Positions 51,750 to 60,448 of a DNA stretch of 64,000 bases are shown here, in pieces. Below the pieces are notes generated by a model. That model made no database searches and was not told the origin of the DNA. It saw nothing but the letters and a program-made list of their open reading frames with translations. Within the stretch, counting starts at the first letter, position 1. Every line of letters starts with the position of its first letter. The translations under genes were made by a program, and so were the position numbers. Source of the DNA: Plesiocystis pacifica SIR-1 (GTDB lineage: Bacteria > Myxococcota_A > Polyangia > Nannocystales > Nannocystaceae); contig NZ_ABCS01000047.1 of assembly GCF_000170895.1 (NCBI RefSeq), positions 1-64,000 on the forward strand. Direction: 5' to 3'.

Positions 51750-52217
51750 ATGCGATTCCACGTCGGAAGCGATCACGGCGGCGTCGAGCTGCGCAAGGTC
51801 CTGGTGGCGGCCCTCGCCGAGTGGGAAATTCCCGTGCTCGCCGAGTACGGCCCCGCCGCGCCGGGCGAGAAGGCGGACTACCCCAACGTCGCCCGCGAGC
51901 TCGCGCAGGCCGTGCTTCGTGACCGCGGCCAAGGCGGCGGCGAGGACGTGTTCGGTCTGCTCGTGTGCGGCACCGGCCAGGGCGTGGCGATGACCGCCAA
52001 CAAGGTCCCGGGCGTGCGCGCCGGCGTGGTCTCCGACGTGTTCAGCGCCAAGATGATCCGCGCCCACAACGACGCGCAGGTCCTGTGCCTGGGCGAGCGC
52101 GTGCTGGGCACGGAGCTCGCCAAGCAGCTGCTCCGAGCCTTCATCGACGCCCCCTTCGAGGGGGGCCGCCACGCCCGGCGCGTGGGGTTGATGGAGCCGG
52201 CGGGGGAGGAGCGCTGA
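51750..52217 (+). CDS. rpiB: ribose-5-phosphate isomerase B
   Basis: RpiB interconverts ribose-5-phosphate and ribulose-5-phosphate, the latter a riboflavin precursor. The 155-residue protein has FHVGSDHGGVELR at the start, catalytic Cys in LLVCGTGQGVAMTANK, and RAHNDAQVLCLGERVLG. ATG 51750 gives the typical MRFHVGSDHG start; a GTG at 51747 precedes it directly. It lies six bases before nrdR. In related deltaproteobacterial operons glyA sits between rpiB and nrdR; it is absent here. Confidence 0.94.
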   Translation: MRFHVGSDHGGVELRKVLVAALAEWEIPVLAEYGPAAPGEKADYPNVARELAQAVLRDRGQGGGEDVFGLLVCGTGQGVAMTANKVPGVRAGVVSDVFSAKMIRAHNDAQVLCLGERVLGTELAKQLLRAFIDAPFEGGRHARRVGLMEPAGEER

Positions 52218-52223
52218 GCCCCG

Positions 52224-53012
52224 GTGGAGTGCCCGGTCTGCGGCGGACGGAACACCAAGGTCGTCGACTCCCGCGACAGTCGGGACGGCGTCCGTCGCAG
52301 GCGTGTGTGCAACGAGTGCGGGCACCGCTTCACGACCCGCGAGCGCATCGACGAGACCCTGCCGATGGTGCTCAAGCGCACCGGTGAGCGTCAGCCCTTC
52401 GACCGCAACAAGATCCGCCGCGGCCTCGACATCGCTTGCCGCAAGCGCGGCATCTCGTCCGAGGGCCTCGACCGCATCGTGCAGCAGATCGAGACCTGGG
52501 CCTCGACCAAGGGCGACCGCGAGATCGACTCCGAGGAGATCGGCGAGCGCATCATGCATCACCTCTACGCCCTCGATCAGGTCGCCTACGTGCGCTTCGT
52601 GTCGGTCTACCGCAGCTTCGACAGCATCGCGGAGTTCGAGCAGCTGCTGCGCGAGATGCAAAAGGCCGAGCGCGTGAACATCGAGGGGCAGCGGACCTTG
52701 TTCCCCGACGCGGGACCGCGCGGGACCCCGCTCGGCGCCGCCGCTCGCATCGGACGGCGCAGCCGTACGGACGCCAGCGCCAAGGACGGCAAGGACGGCA
52801 AGGACGGCAAGGCCGCCTCGGACGAGAGCCCGGCCGCCGCCGAGGGAGAGGTCAAAGCCAAGGCCAAGAAGAAGCCCCGGCGCAGCCGCGCGCGCAAGGC
52901 CAAGGCCAAGGCCAAAGCCAAGGACGCGCCAGAGCACGAGCATGAGGCAGCCGTCGCCGACGCGACCACCACCCCCGAGGTGGCGACGCCCGAGGCCGCG
53001 GGCACGAACTGA
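52224..53012 (+). CDS. nrdR: transcriptional repressor NrdR with Lys/Ala-rich tail
   Basis: NrdR represses ribonucleotide reductase genes in response to ATP/dATP. Residues 1-45 form the zinc ribbon, with Cys3, Cys6, Cys29 and Cys32 (CPVCGG, CNECGHRF). Residues about 47-140 are the ATP-cone (VLKRTGERQPFDRNKIRRGL, RFVSVYRSF). The usual protein ends near residue 150-160; here about 100 more residues follow, with DGKDGKDGK repeats, KAKAKKKPRRSRARKAKAKAKAK and an acidic Ala/Thr end. The basic tail may add nonspecific DNA binding. Start is the GTG at 52224. It precedes ribD by 13 bp. Confidence 0.93.
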   Translation: MECPVCGGRNTKVVDSRDSRDGVRRRRVCNECGHRFTTRERIDETLPMVLKRTGERQPFDRNKIRRGLDIACRKRGISSEGLDRIVQQIETWASTKGDREIDSEEIGERIMHHLYALDQVAYVRFVSVYRSFDSIAEFEQLLREMQKAERVNIEGQRTLFPDAGPRGTPLGAAARIGRRSRTDASAKDGKDGKDGKAASDESPAAAEGEVKAKAKKKPRRSRARKAKAKAKAKDAPEHEHEAAVADATTTPEVATPEAAGTN

Positions 53013-53025
53013 GAGCGCCCCAGCC

Positions 53026-54126
53026 ATGGCAGCCAAGCAGCGAGACGCCGCGCACTGGATGGGTCATGCCCTTCGCCTGGCCAAGTCGGGCACGGGCGCG
53101 ACCTACCCAAACCCCTGCGTCGGCGCCGTGCTCGTCAAGAAGGGGGTCGTGGTCGGGCGGGGCCGATCGGACGTGACCGGGGGTCCCCACGCCGAGGTTC
53201 GGGCGCTGCGCCAAGCTGGCGCGGCCGCTCGCGGCGCGGCCATGTACGTCACCCTCGAGCCCTGCAGCCACCGCGGCCGCACGCCGCCCTGCGTCGACGC
53301 GATCATCGAGGCGGGCGTGAGGCGGGTGTGCATCGGCGTCGAGGACCCGGCGCCGCACGTCGGGGGCAAGGGCATCCGCAAGCTGCGGCGCGCGGGCCTC
53401 GAGGTCGAGGTCGGCGTGTGCGGCGATCAGGCCCGGTCGATCCACGCCCACTACCTGCACCACGTCGCCACCGGTCGGCCCTTCGTGACCCTCAAGGTCG
53501 CCAGCTCCATCGACGGGCGCCTGGCCACGGCCAGCGGCGACAGCAAGTGGATCACCGGCGCGGCGGCTCGCAAGAGCGCGCATCGCTTGCGGGCCCTGCA
53601 CCACGGCATCGCCGTGGGCTCGGAGACCGTGCTCCGCGACAACCCTGGCCTCGACGTGCGCCACGTCGACGGCGTCGATCCCATCCCGGTGATCTTCGAC
53701 AGCCGCCTGCGCGTGACCGCGGCCAAGCGCGCCGAGCTGAAGTTGATGCGCGCGGGCGTGCTCGTGCTCTACACCGCGCGGGCGTCGAAGACGGCGCAGG
53801 CCCGGCTCGCGCGGACGCCGGTGGAGGGCGTGGAGGTCCCCGGCGACGCCGAGGGGCGCGTCGACATCGAGGCCGCCCTCGAACTCCTCGGCGCCCGTGA
53901 GCTGCGATCGCTGATGGTCGAGGGCGGCGGCAAGCTGCTCGGGAGCTTCGTGGCCGCGGACGCCTTCGAAGAGCTGTGGGTGTACCGCGCCCCGGTGATC
54001 CTCGGCGAGGGGCGGCCCATCCTCGCGGGCCTGGCCTTCGACGAGGTGGCGAGGGCCCCGCGCCTGCGCCAGCACAGCACGCGCAAGCTCGGCGATGATC
54101 AACTCACGGTCTACGCCCGGGCGTGA
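53026..54126 (+). CDS. ribD: bifunctional riboflavin deaminase/reductase RibD
   Basis: RibD performs steps two and three of riboflavin synthesis. The N-terminal deaminase has zinc ligands His55 (HAEV, with Glu57 as proton shuttle), Cys80 and Cys89 (EPCSHRGRTPPC). The C-terminal reductase from about residue 145 has VTLKVASSIDGRLA, SKWITGAAARKSAHRLRALHHGIAVGSETVLRDNP and MVEGGGKLLGSF. At 366 residues the length is typical. ATG 53026. No FMN riboswitch precedes it; the gap to nrdR is only 13 bp, so it is probably read from upstream promoters. Confidence 0.95.
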   Translation: MAAKQRDAAHWMGHALRLAKSGTGATYPNPCVGAVLVKKGVVVGRGRSDVTGGPHAEVRALRQAGAAARGAAMYVTLEPCSHRGRTPPCVDAIIEAGVRRVCIGVEDPAPHVGGKGIRKLRRAGLEVEVGVCGDQARSIHAHYLHHVATGRPFVTLKVASSIDGRLATASGDSKWITGAAARKSAHRLRALHHGIAVGSETVLRDNPGLDVRHVDGVDPIPVIFDSRLRVTAAKRAELKLMRAGVLVLYTARASKTAQARLARTPVEGVEVPGDAEGRVDIEAALELLGARELRSLMVEGGGKLLGSFVAADAFEELWVYRAPVILGEGRPILAGLAFDEVARAPRLRQHSTRKLGDDQLTVYARA

Positions 54127-54192
54127 GTCGGCGTCGATCCCCCGCCGGGGTGGGGCGTCGGTATGTGCATGGGGAGGTGCTATACCGTCGCC

Positions 54193-54813
54193 GTGTTCAC
54201 CGGCCTGGTGCAGTCTACTGGCGTCATCGAGGCGATCACCGACGCGTCCGAGGCCAAGCGCCTGCGCATCGGAGCGTCCCTCGCCGAAGGCGACCGAGCG
54301 CTCGGGGCGAGCGTGTGCGTGTCGGGGGTCTGCCTGACCGTCACCGACTCCGGCCCGGACTTCTTCACCGCTGACGCCGCCTTCGAGACCCTCGCCGTGA
54401 CGACCCTGGGCGGGCTCACGGTCGGATCCAAGGTCAACCTCGAGCCCTCCCTGCGCGTGGGCGACTCCCTCGGCGGGCACCTCGTCAGCGGCCACGTCGA
54501 CGGCGTCGGGCGCCTGCGCCGGGTCGAGGCCCGCGGCGACGCCCGCGAGTGCTGGTTTTGGGCGCCGGAGGAGCTGCGCCGCTACGTCGCCGTCAAGGGC
54601 TCGATCACCGTCGACGGCGTCAGCCTCACGGTCAACGCCGTCGACGACGAGGGCTTCATGGTCGGGCTCATCCCGCACACCCTCGAGGTCACGACCCTCG
54701 GCGCGCTGATCGACGCGCTCGCTGGGGCAGGGGAGGGCGAGGAGCCCCGCTGCAACCTCGAGGTCGACCTCCTCGCCCGCTACGTCGAGCGCCTGCTCGG
54801 CGCGCGGGCCTAG
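54193..54813 (+). CDS. ribE: riboflavin synthase alpha chain
   Basis: The enzyme dismutates two lumazines to riboflavin. The 206-residue protein has the two tandem lumazine-binding barrels: residues 1-97 (FTGLVQSTGVIE, VCVSGVCLTVT, VNLEPSL) and 98-200 (GGHLVSGHVDGVGRL, GSITVDGVSLTVNAV, IPHTLEVTTLG). I chose GTG 54193 because it yields the universal FTGLV N-terminus; the ATG at 54163 would add ten residues. A GGGGAGG sits about 15 bp upstream. The third step partner, lumazine synthase (ribH), is not in the window. Confidence 0.94.
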   Translation: MFTGLVQSTGVIEAITDASEAKRLRIGASLAEGDRALGASVCVSGVCLTVTDSGPDFFTADAAFETLAVTTLGGLTVGSKVNLEPSLRVGDSLGGHLVSGHVDGVGRLRRVEARGDARECWFWAPEELRRYVAVKGSITVDGVSLTVNAVDDEGFMVGLIPHTLEVTTLGALIDALAGAGEGEEPRCNLEVDLLARYVERLLGARA

Positions 54814-54852
54814 ATCGAGATTCAAACCCAAGGACCACAGGGAGCAGTGAGC

Positions 54853-55998
<1,146 letters not shown>

Positions 55999-56132
55999 GG
56001 CGTCGAGCGAAAGCGTTCGACTTGGCGGGGGTGCAGGCGTTGGTCTGCGTCCCCCGCCGGCAGCGCGCGGCCACCCCCACCTGGCCACCCCGTGCGCAGC
56101 TCCCCTCCAACCCTGAGCTACACTGCCCCTCC

Positions 56133-57482
56133 ATGGCCGTGGCCGACACGCCGACCAAGCTCCTGCTGATCGTCTCGGGGGGAATCGCCGCCTACAAGGC
56201 GCCGGACCTCGTGCGCAAGCTGATCGCCGCTGGGTTCGAGGTGCAGGTGATCGCAACCTCGGCCGCGCTGGCTTTTTGTACGGAGCTGTCGCTGGCGACG
56301 GTCAGCGGCCGACCCGTGCGCACGAGCTTGCTCGACCCGGCGCAGGAGGGGAGCGTGGGCCACATCGAGCTCGCGGACTGGCCGGACCTGGTGCTCGTGG
56401 CTCCGGCGACGGCGGACTTGATGGCGCGGGCGGCCCACGGTCTGGGCAACGATCTGGCGACGACGGTCTTGCTCGCCACGGTCGCGCCGGTGCTGTGGGC
56501 CCCAGCGATGAACACCAACATGTGGCGGCACCTGGCCACGCAGGCGAACCTGGCGACGTTGAGCGCGCGCGGGGCGAGCTTTTGCGGTCCGGACCGCGGG
56601 GCGCTGGCCTGCGGCTGGGTGGGGGAGGGGCGAATGATCGATCCGCCGGTCCTCGCGGCGGCGGCTCGGGCTCTGGCCGATGGTGGGGAGCACCCGGAGC
56701 TGCGCCGGGGCGCGCTCGCGTCGGCCGTCGGGGCAGCGACGGCGGGGCCACCGAGCGCGGACTGGCGGGGGCGGCGGGTCTTGGTCACGGCGGGGCCGAC
56801 CCGGGCGTACCTCGATCCCGTGCGCTTTTTGTCCAACGCGTCCACGGGCGTCATGGGCTTTCGCCTGGCCGAGGCTGCCGCCGCCCGAGGGGCTTGGGTC
56901 ACCCTGGTCGCGGGGCCCGTCGGTCTCGACACGCCGGCGGGGGTCGAGCGCGTCGACGTCGAGACGGGGGCGCAGATGCTGGCGGCATGCCGTCGAGCGA
57001 TGAACGGGGAGGACGGCGGGGCGGCCGTGGACGCGGTGATCAAGGTGGCCGCGGTGGCTGACCTGGTGCCCGAGCGGGCGGCCACGGAGAAGGTCGACAA
57101 GGGGCAGGTGCTCGACTCCCTCGCCACCATGACCTGGCGCAGCGAGGTCGACATCCTCGCGACCTTGGTCGCCGAGCACGGCGAGCGCACGCGCTTTTTG
57201 GGCTTCGGGGCGCAGACCGTGGACGGGCAGGGGAGCGAGGCCCAAGTCGAGGCGCGGCTGGTCGAGCTGGGCGAGGCCAAGCGCATGCGCAAGGGCTGCG
57301 ACGCGCTGTTCGTCAACCGCGTGGGTGTCCCCGACACGGGCTTCGGCACGCCGACCAACGCGGGCGTGTTGATCTTCGCGGGGGGGGAGCACCGCCCCTC
57401 GGGGCCGCCCCGAGACAAGGGCGAGCTCGCAGGCTGGATACTCGACGAGCTCGCCAGCGCGTGGTGGGAGGCAGAGTCTTGA
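56133..57482 (+). CDS. coaBC: phosphopantothenoylcysteine synthetase/decarboxylase
   Basis: CoaBC makes 4'-phosphopantetheine in coenzyme A synthesis. The N-terminal flavin decarboxylase (CoaC) shows LLIVSGGIAAYKAPDLVRKL, VGHIELADWPDLVLVAPATAD and the APAMNTNMW loop; a Cys-containing FCGPDRGALACG substrate lid follows. The C-terminal ligase (CoaB) from about residue 205 shows VLVTAGPTRAYLDPVRFLSN, STGVMG, KVAAVADLVPE and DALFVNRVG. At 449 residues it is slightly longer than usual. ATG 56133. It lies 134 bp after ribBA, where ribH-nusB might be expected. The stop overlaps the next gene as TTGA. Confidence 0.93.
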   Translation: MAVADTPTKLLLIVSGGIAAYKAPDLVRKLIAAGFEVQVIATSAALAFCTELSLATVSGRPVRTSLLDPAQEGSVGHIELADWPDLVLVAPATADLMARAAHGLGNDLATTVLLATVAPVLWAPAMNTNMWRHLATQANLATLSARGASFCGPDRGALACGWVGEGRMIDPPVLAAAARALADGGEHPELRRGALASAVGAATAGPPSADWRGRRVLVTAGPTRAYLDPVRFLSNASTGVMGFRLAEAAAARGAWVTLVAGPVGLDTPAGVERVDVETGAQMLAACRRAMNGEDGGAAVDAVIKVAAVADLVPERAATEKVDKGQVLDSLATMTWRSEVDILATLVAEHGERTRFLGFGAQTVDGQGSEAQVEARLVELGEAKRMRKGCDALFVNRVGVPDTGFGTPTNAGVLIFAGGEHRPSGPPRDKGELAGWILDELASAWWEAES

Positions 57483-58873
57483 GCGAGGCGGGCGAGCTGG
57501 ATCCGCAGCGCGAGGTCGCCGCGCTGGCGCGGGCCTTTTCGGCCCACCTCGAGCACCTGCGCGACTTCCGAGGGCTGCGCTACGTCGGCGCTTCGGCCAT
57601 GGAGGTCAGCGAGGGCGACTCGGCGAACGAGGGACTGAGCTACCAAGAGCGGGCAGAGGTCGACTCTCGAGGCGCGATGGCGGCGGACGCCGTCGTCGAG
57701 TACGCGGCTTCGTCGGAGCCGGAGCAGCTTCCCCCACGGGCGGAGGCGGTCGTTGTGACGCCTTCGGTTTCGCCGCAACAACCGGCGCACTCGCCTGGAC
57801 CCCCGGCGCAGCAACAGCGACCGGCACGGGAGCAGCGACCGGCGCAGCAACAGCGACCGGCGCAGCAAGAGCGACCGGCGCAGCAACAGCGACCGGCGCA
57901 GCAACAGCGACCGGCGCAGCAAGAGCGACCGGCGCAGCAAGAGCGACCGGCGCAGCAACAGCGACCGGCGCAGCAAGAGCGACCGGCGCAGCAGCGAACG
58001 GAGCGACGCCCCGCCGTGGGAGCGAGGCAGCAGCCCCGAACCAGCGGAGCGCCGCGGCAGGACGCCCGCCGCGGCCCCGAGCGGGGTGCTCCGAGCCAGG
58101 CTCCGGGGGCGCGCTCGCAGCCCGACGCCAACGCCAACGCCAACAAGGGCACGCTGCGTCGTCAGGCCGAGCAGTGGCCCGCGGCCAAGAAGCTGGCCTA
58201 CCTACGCGATCGCAGCGTGGGCGACTGCCGGCGCTGTCGCCTGGCCGAGACCCGGCGCAACCTCGTGTTCGGCGTGGGCAACCCCGACGCCGACATGATG
58301 TTCGTCGGCGAGGCGCCTGGGGCCGAGGAAGACCGCCGCGGTGAGCCCTTCGTGGGCGCGGCGGGGCAGCGCCTCGACGCCTGGCTGCACGAGCTCGGGC
58401 TGCAGCGATCGGAGGTCTACATCGCCAACGTGCTCAAGTGTCGGCCGCCGGGCAACCGCGACCCGCACCCCGTGGAGATTCAGCGCTGCTCGCCCTTTTT
58501 GCACGCCCAGATCCGGGCCATCCAGCCGCGTGTGCTCGTCGCCCTGGGCCGCTTCGCGGGCTGCCTGCTCCTCGATCGCCAGCTCAAGATGTATCAGATG
58601 CGGGGCTCGGTGCACCGCTACCGCGAGCCGAAGACGGGGACCGAGTTCCCCCTCGTGGTCACCTATCACCCGTCCTACGTGCTGCGTCGCGACGCCGAGA
58701 ACATGCGCCAAGCTCGGGGGGGGCAACGCGGCGGTCGGGGCGGCGGTCGAGGCTCGGGGCCGCAACCAGATCAGCGCGGCCCGATCAAGTCTGAAGGGGC
58801 AAAAGTTTTGGCCGATTTGCAGCGCGCGGTCTCCTTGTTTCGCGCGCCGCCTCGGGGCCCTTCGCGCGGCTGA
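57479..58873 (+). CDS. family 4-type uracil-DNA glycosylase with repeat-rich N-terminus
   Basis: The C-terminal domain (about residues 235-430) matches Fe-S uracil-DNA glycosylases: GDCRRCRLAETRRNLVFGVG with two of the cluster cysteines, FVGEAPGAEEDRRGEPFVG with the catalytic loop, ANVLKCRPPGNRDP with further Cys, and TYHPSYVLR. The first 60 residues are helical and may be a dimerisation or partner domain. Residues 109-168 are ten PAQQQR-type hexapeptides encoded by 18-bp repeats, followed by Arg/Gly/Gln-rich disorder. A Gly/Arg insert (GGQRGGRGGGRGSG) lies near the C-terminus. Start is TTG 57479, overlapping the coaBC stop; GTG 57461 is an alternative. Confidence 0.88.
   Translation: MSEAGELDPQREVAALARAFSAHLEHLRDFRGLRYVGASAMEVSEGDSANEGLSYQERAEVDSRGAMAADAVVEYAASSEPEQLPPRAEAVVVTPSVSPQQPAHSPGPPAQQQRPAREQRPAQQQRPAQQERPAQQQRPAQQQRPAQQERPAQQERPAQQQRPAQQERPAQQRTERRPAVGARQQPRTSGAPRQDARRGPERGAPSQAPGARSQPDANANANKGTLRRQAEQWPAAKKLAYLRDRSVGDCRRCRLAETRRNLVFGVGNPDADMMFVGEAPGAEEDRRGEPFVGAAGQRLDAWLHELGLQRSEVYIANVLKCRPPGNRDPHPVEIQRCSPFLHAQIRAIQPRVLVALGRFAGCLLLDRQLKMYQMRGSVHRYREPKTGTEFPLVVTYHPSYVLRRDAENMRQARGGQRGGRGGGRGSGPQPDQRGPIKSEGAKVLADLQRAVSLFRAPPRGPSRG
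57803..57982 (+). repeat. 18-bp tandem repeat, ten units, in UDG gene
   Basis: Ten units of CCGGCGCAGCAACAGCGA (CAA alternates with GAG at one position; one unit reads CCGGCACGGGAGCAGCGA). They encode PAQQQR, PAQQER or PAREQR. All units are in frame and near-identical, suggesting recent expansion. Confidence 0.9.
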
Positions 58874-58986
58874 TTGAACGTGTGAGCCAGTGCGCGAGTG
58901 AGTTCCTTCGCGCGGGAACCCATGACTCATGGCCTGGCCTGGGAGCACCCTGGGCCGCGCCGGGTTTTCGCCACAGGCTCCTCGAG

Positions 58987-59140
58987 CGCCGATCGGTTTG
59001 AGCGCGCGGCCCAGGGTGCGTCTGGGGGCTCGCTGGCTCGGAATGAGCCGAAGCTGTGGTGGGCCCACTGCGAGCGCCGAATGACAAAGCCAGCGAGTTC
59101 CCCAGATGTGGCCTGGGTCGTGGGCTCAAACCGATTGACG
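58987..59140. repeat. long imperfect hairpin 1, arms of about 52 nt
   Basis: 58987-59038 is inverted at 59088-59140. The first 41 positions agree at 32, then after a one-base bulge CTCGCTGGCT (59029-59038) is perfectly inverted at 59088-59097. Loop 49 nt. ATCGGTTTGAGC (58992-59003) is perfectly inverted at 59124-59135. Confidence 0.75.
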
Positions 59141-59240
59141 CTCTAGCAGTCGCCCACCCCGGCCACGCCGGGACCCATGATCCACGAAAGCGTCGTCCAC
59201 GGACTCAGCTGGCGTTGAACCCGTGGGCGGCTGCCTTTCT

Positions 59241-59377
59241 CGGTAGGCCGGGGATTTCCTCGACACGAGCCACAGCACGCCCCCAACGCGCGAGTCCTTT
59301 GTGCTTCGTTTTGGCTTCGCGGTCTCGCACGCCGGTGACGCACTGTGGCCCGCGCCGAGAAAGTCCCCGGCCTGCTG
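59241..59377. repeat. long imperfect hairpin 2, arms of 54 nt
   Basis: 59241-59294 aligns without gaps to the inverted 59324-59377: 40 of 54 positions match and 13 of the 14 differences are transitions, so many could pair as G-U in RNA (ten in a minus-strand transcript). Loop 29 nt. Confidence 0.75.
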
Positions 59378-59599
59378 GCGTCGAGATGGCGGATGGACAA
59401 CGCGAGCCTGCCCACCGCTTCGGCAGTGGGCGATGTTGATCTCCCGCATTGGTTGACGGGCGGCGTGCCCCCCCCTAGAGTGGTCGACCCGCACGGGTAC
59501 GACCGTCGCCGCTGAGTCTCGCAGTTGATGCATGACCATCAGGCGCCCGGCTGCTCGTCTTGGCCCGGCCTCGAAGGTCCCGACAACGCCCGCATTCTC

Positions 59600-60325
59600 A
59601 TGACGAAGGCTGAACTGATCGACCGCATCGCTCGCAACCGGGACCTGCCGCCGGAGGTCACCAAGAAGGTCATCGCTCAGATTCTGGACCTCGCCTTCTC
59701 CGAGCTGTCGACCTACTTCGTCCGCACCCGACTCACGCGCAGCTCCACGCCGCGCTTCACCTTCCCCAAGTTCGGGACCTGGACCAAGAAGACGCGCAGC
59801 GGTCGGCGCGGGGTCAACCCGCGCACCCTCGAGCCCATGGACATCGAGGCCTGCGACACCATCGACTTCAAGCCCAGCGCCGAGCTCAAGCGCCTGCTCA
59901 ACGAGGTCAACAAGGGCGGCGCCAAGGCGGGCAAGGGCGGGGCCAAGAACAAGAGCGCGGCCAAGAAGAAATCGACCAAGAAAAAGGCGGCCAAGAAAAA
60001 GGCCGTCAAGAAGTCGAGCAAGAAAAAGCCCGTCGACAAGTCGAGCGTCAAGGCCGGCGTCAAGGCGGGCCGCAAGCGCGCCGACGCGAGCGAGGGCGGG
60101 GCCGCCAAGTCGAGCGCCCGCGACGGCTCGAAGGCGAGCAAGAAGACCAAGTCGAAGTCGAAGTCGAGCAAGAGCCGCGGGCCAGGCGGGCGACGTCTGG
60201 TCAGCCGCGAGGACGTCGAGCTCGAGCGCTTGGGCGAGCCCTTGCTGCCCGAGGCGCCCCTGCAGGGGGTCCGCCAGGGCCGCGCGAAGTCGCGGCGCAA
60301 GAGCTTCGACGAGACCGGCTCCTGA
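59600..60325 (+). CDS. HU/IHF-family protein with histone-H1-like lysine tail
   Basis: Residues 1-95 form an HU-like DNA-bending domain: MTKAELIDRIARNRDLPPEVTKKVIAQ, ELSTYFV, FPKFGTWTKKTRSGRRGVNP with the arm proline, and IDFKPSAELKRLL. About 145 more residues follow, rich in Lys, Ala and Ser (KKKSTKKKAAKKKAVKK, then KSKSKSSKSRG), like the tails of HupS-type and histone-H1-like nucleoid proteins. The last 40 residues are mixed and end in SRRKSFDETGS. ATG 59600 is chosen for its HU start. Predicted nucleoid-associated. Its long upstream region with two hairpins may regulate it. Confidence 0.9.
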   Translation: MTKAELIDRIARNRDLPPEVTKKVIAQILDLAFSELSTYFVRTRLTRSSTPRFTFPKFGTWTKKTRSGRRGVNPRTLEPMDIEACDTIDFKPSAELKRLLNEVNKGGAKAGKGGAKNKSAAKKKSTKKKAAKKKAVKKSSKKKPVDKSSVKAGVKAGRKRADASEGGAAKSSARDGSKASKKTKSKSKSSKSRGPGGRRLVSREDVELERLGEPLLPEAPLQGVRQGRAKSRRKSFDETGS

Positions 60326-60448
60326 GCGTCAGCCAGGCGAGCTGGCGCGCAAGCGAGTGCACGCAAGTGTGTGCGACAGGTCTCGCGTCCCGGGCTTTGC
60401 TTGGCTTCACCCTTGCAATGCCTGGGCAGTAGCGGATAACAGGTCGCG

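Larger units (their letters stand above)
58874..59599. other. 726-bp gene-free region with long imperfect inverted repeats
   Basis: No coding frame with the genome's third-position bias is convincing on either strand. The region holds two long imperfect hairpins (annotated separately), a further 15-bp perfect inverted pair (58946-58960 with 59004-59018), and the upstream region of the HU-like gene. It lies between the UDG 3' end and that gene. Candidate structured RNA, mobile-element remnant or chromosomal site. Confidence 0.6.

Noticed and set aside
53013..54192. FMN riboswitch for ribD or ribE
   Set aside because: The gaps before ribD (13 bp) and ribE (66 bp) are too short for the RFN element and show none of its conserved helices.
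57803..57982. CRISPR-like direct repeats
   Set aside because: The units are contiguous without spacers and stay in frame within a glycosylase gene. The 15-bp repeats at 30,672-30,746 are rejected for the same reason.
58987..59377. Retron (msr-msd) locus
   Set aside because: Long hairpins recall msDNA-encoding regions known in myxobacteria, but no reverse transcriptase gene lies on either side and no branching-G/a1-a2 arrangement could be identified.
59056..59439. 127-codon plus-strand frame in the gene-free region
   Set aside because: It crosses both long hairpins, has no domain and poor codon bias, so it is likely fortuitous.
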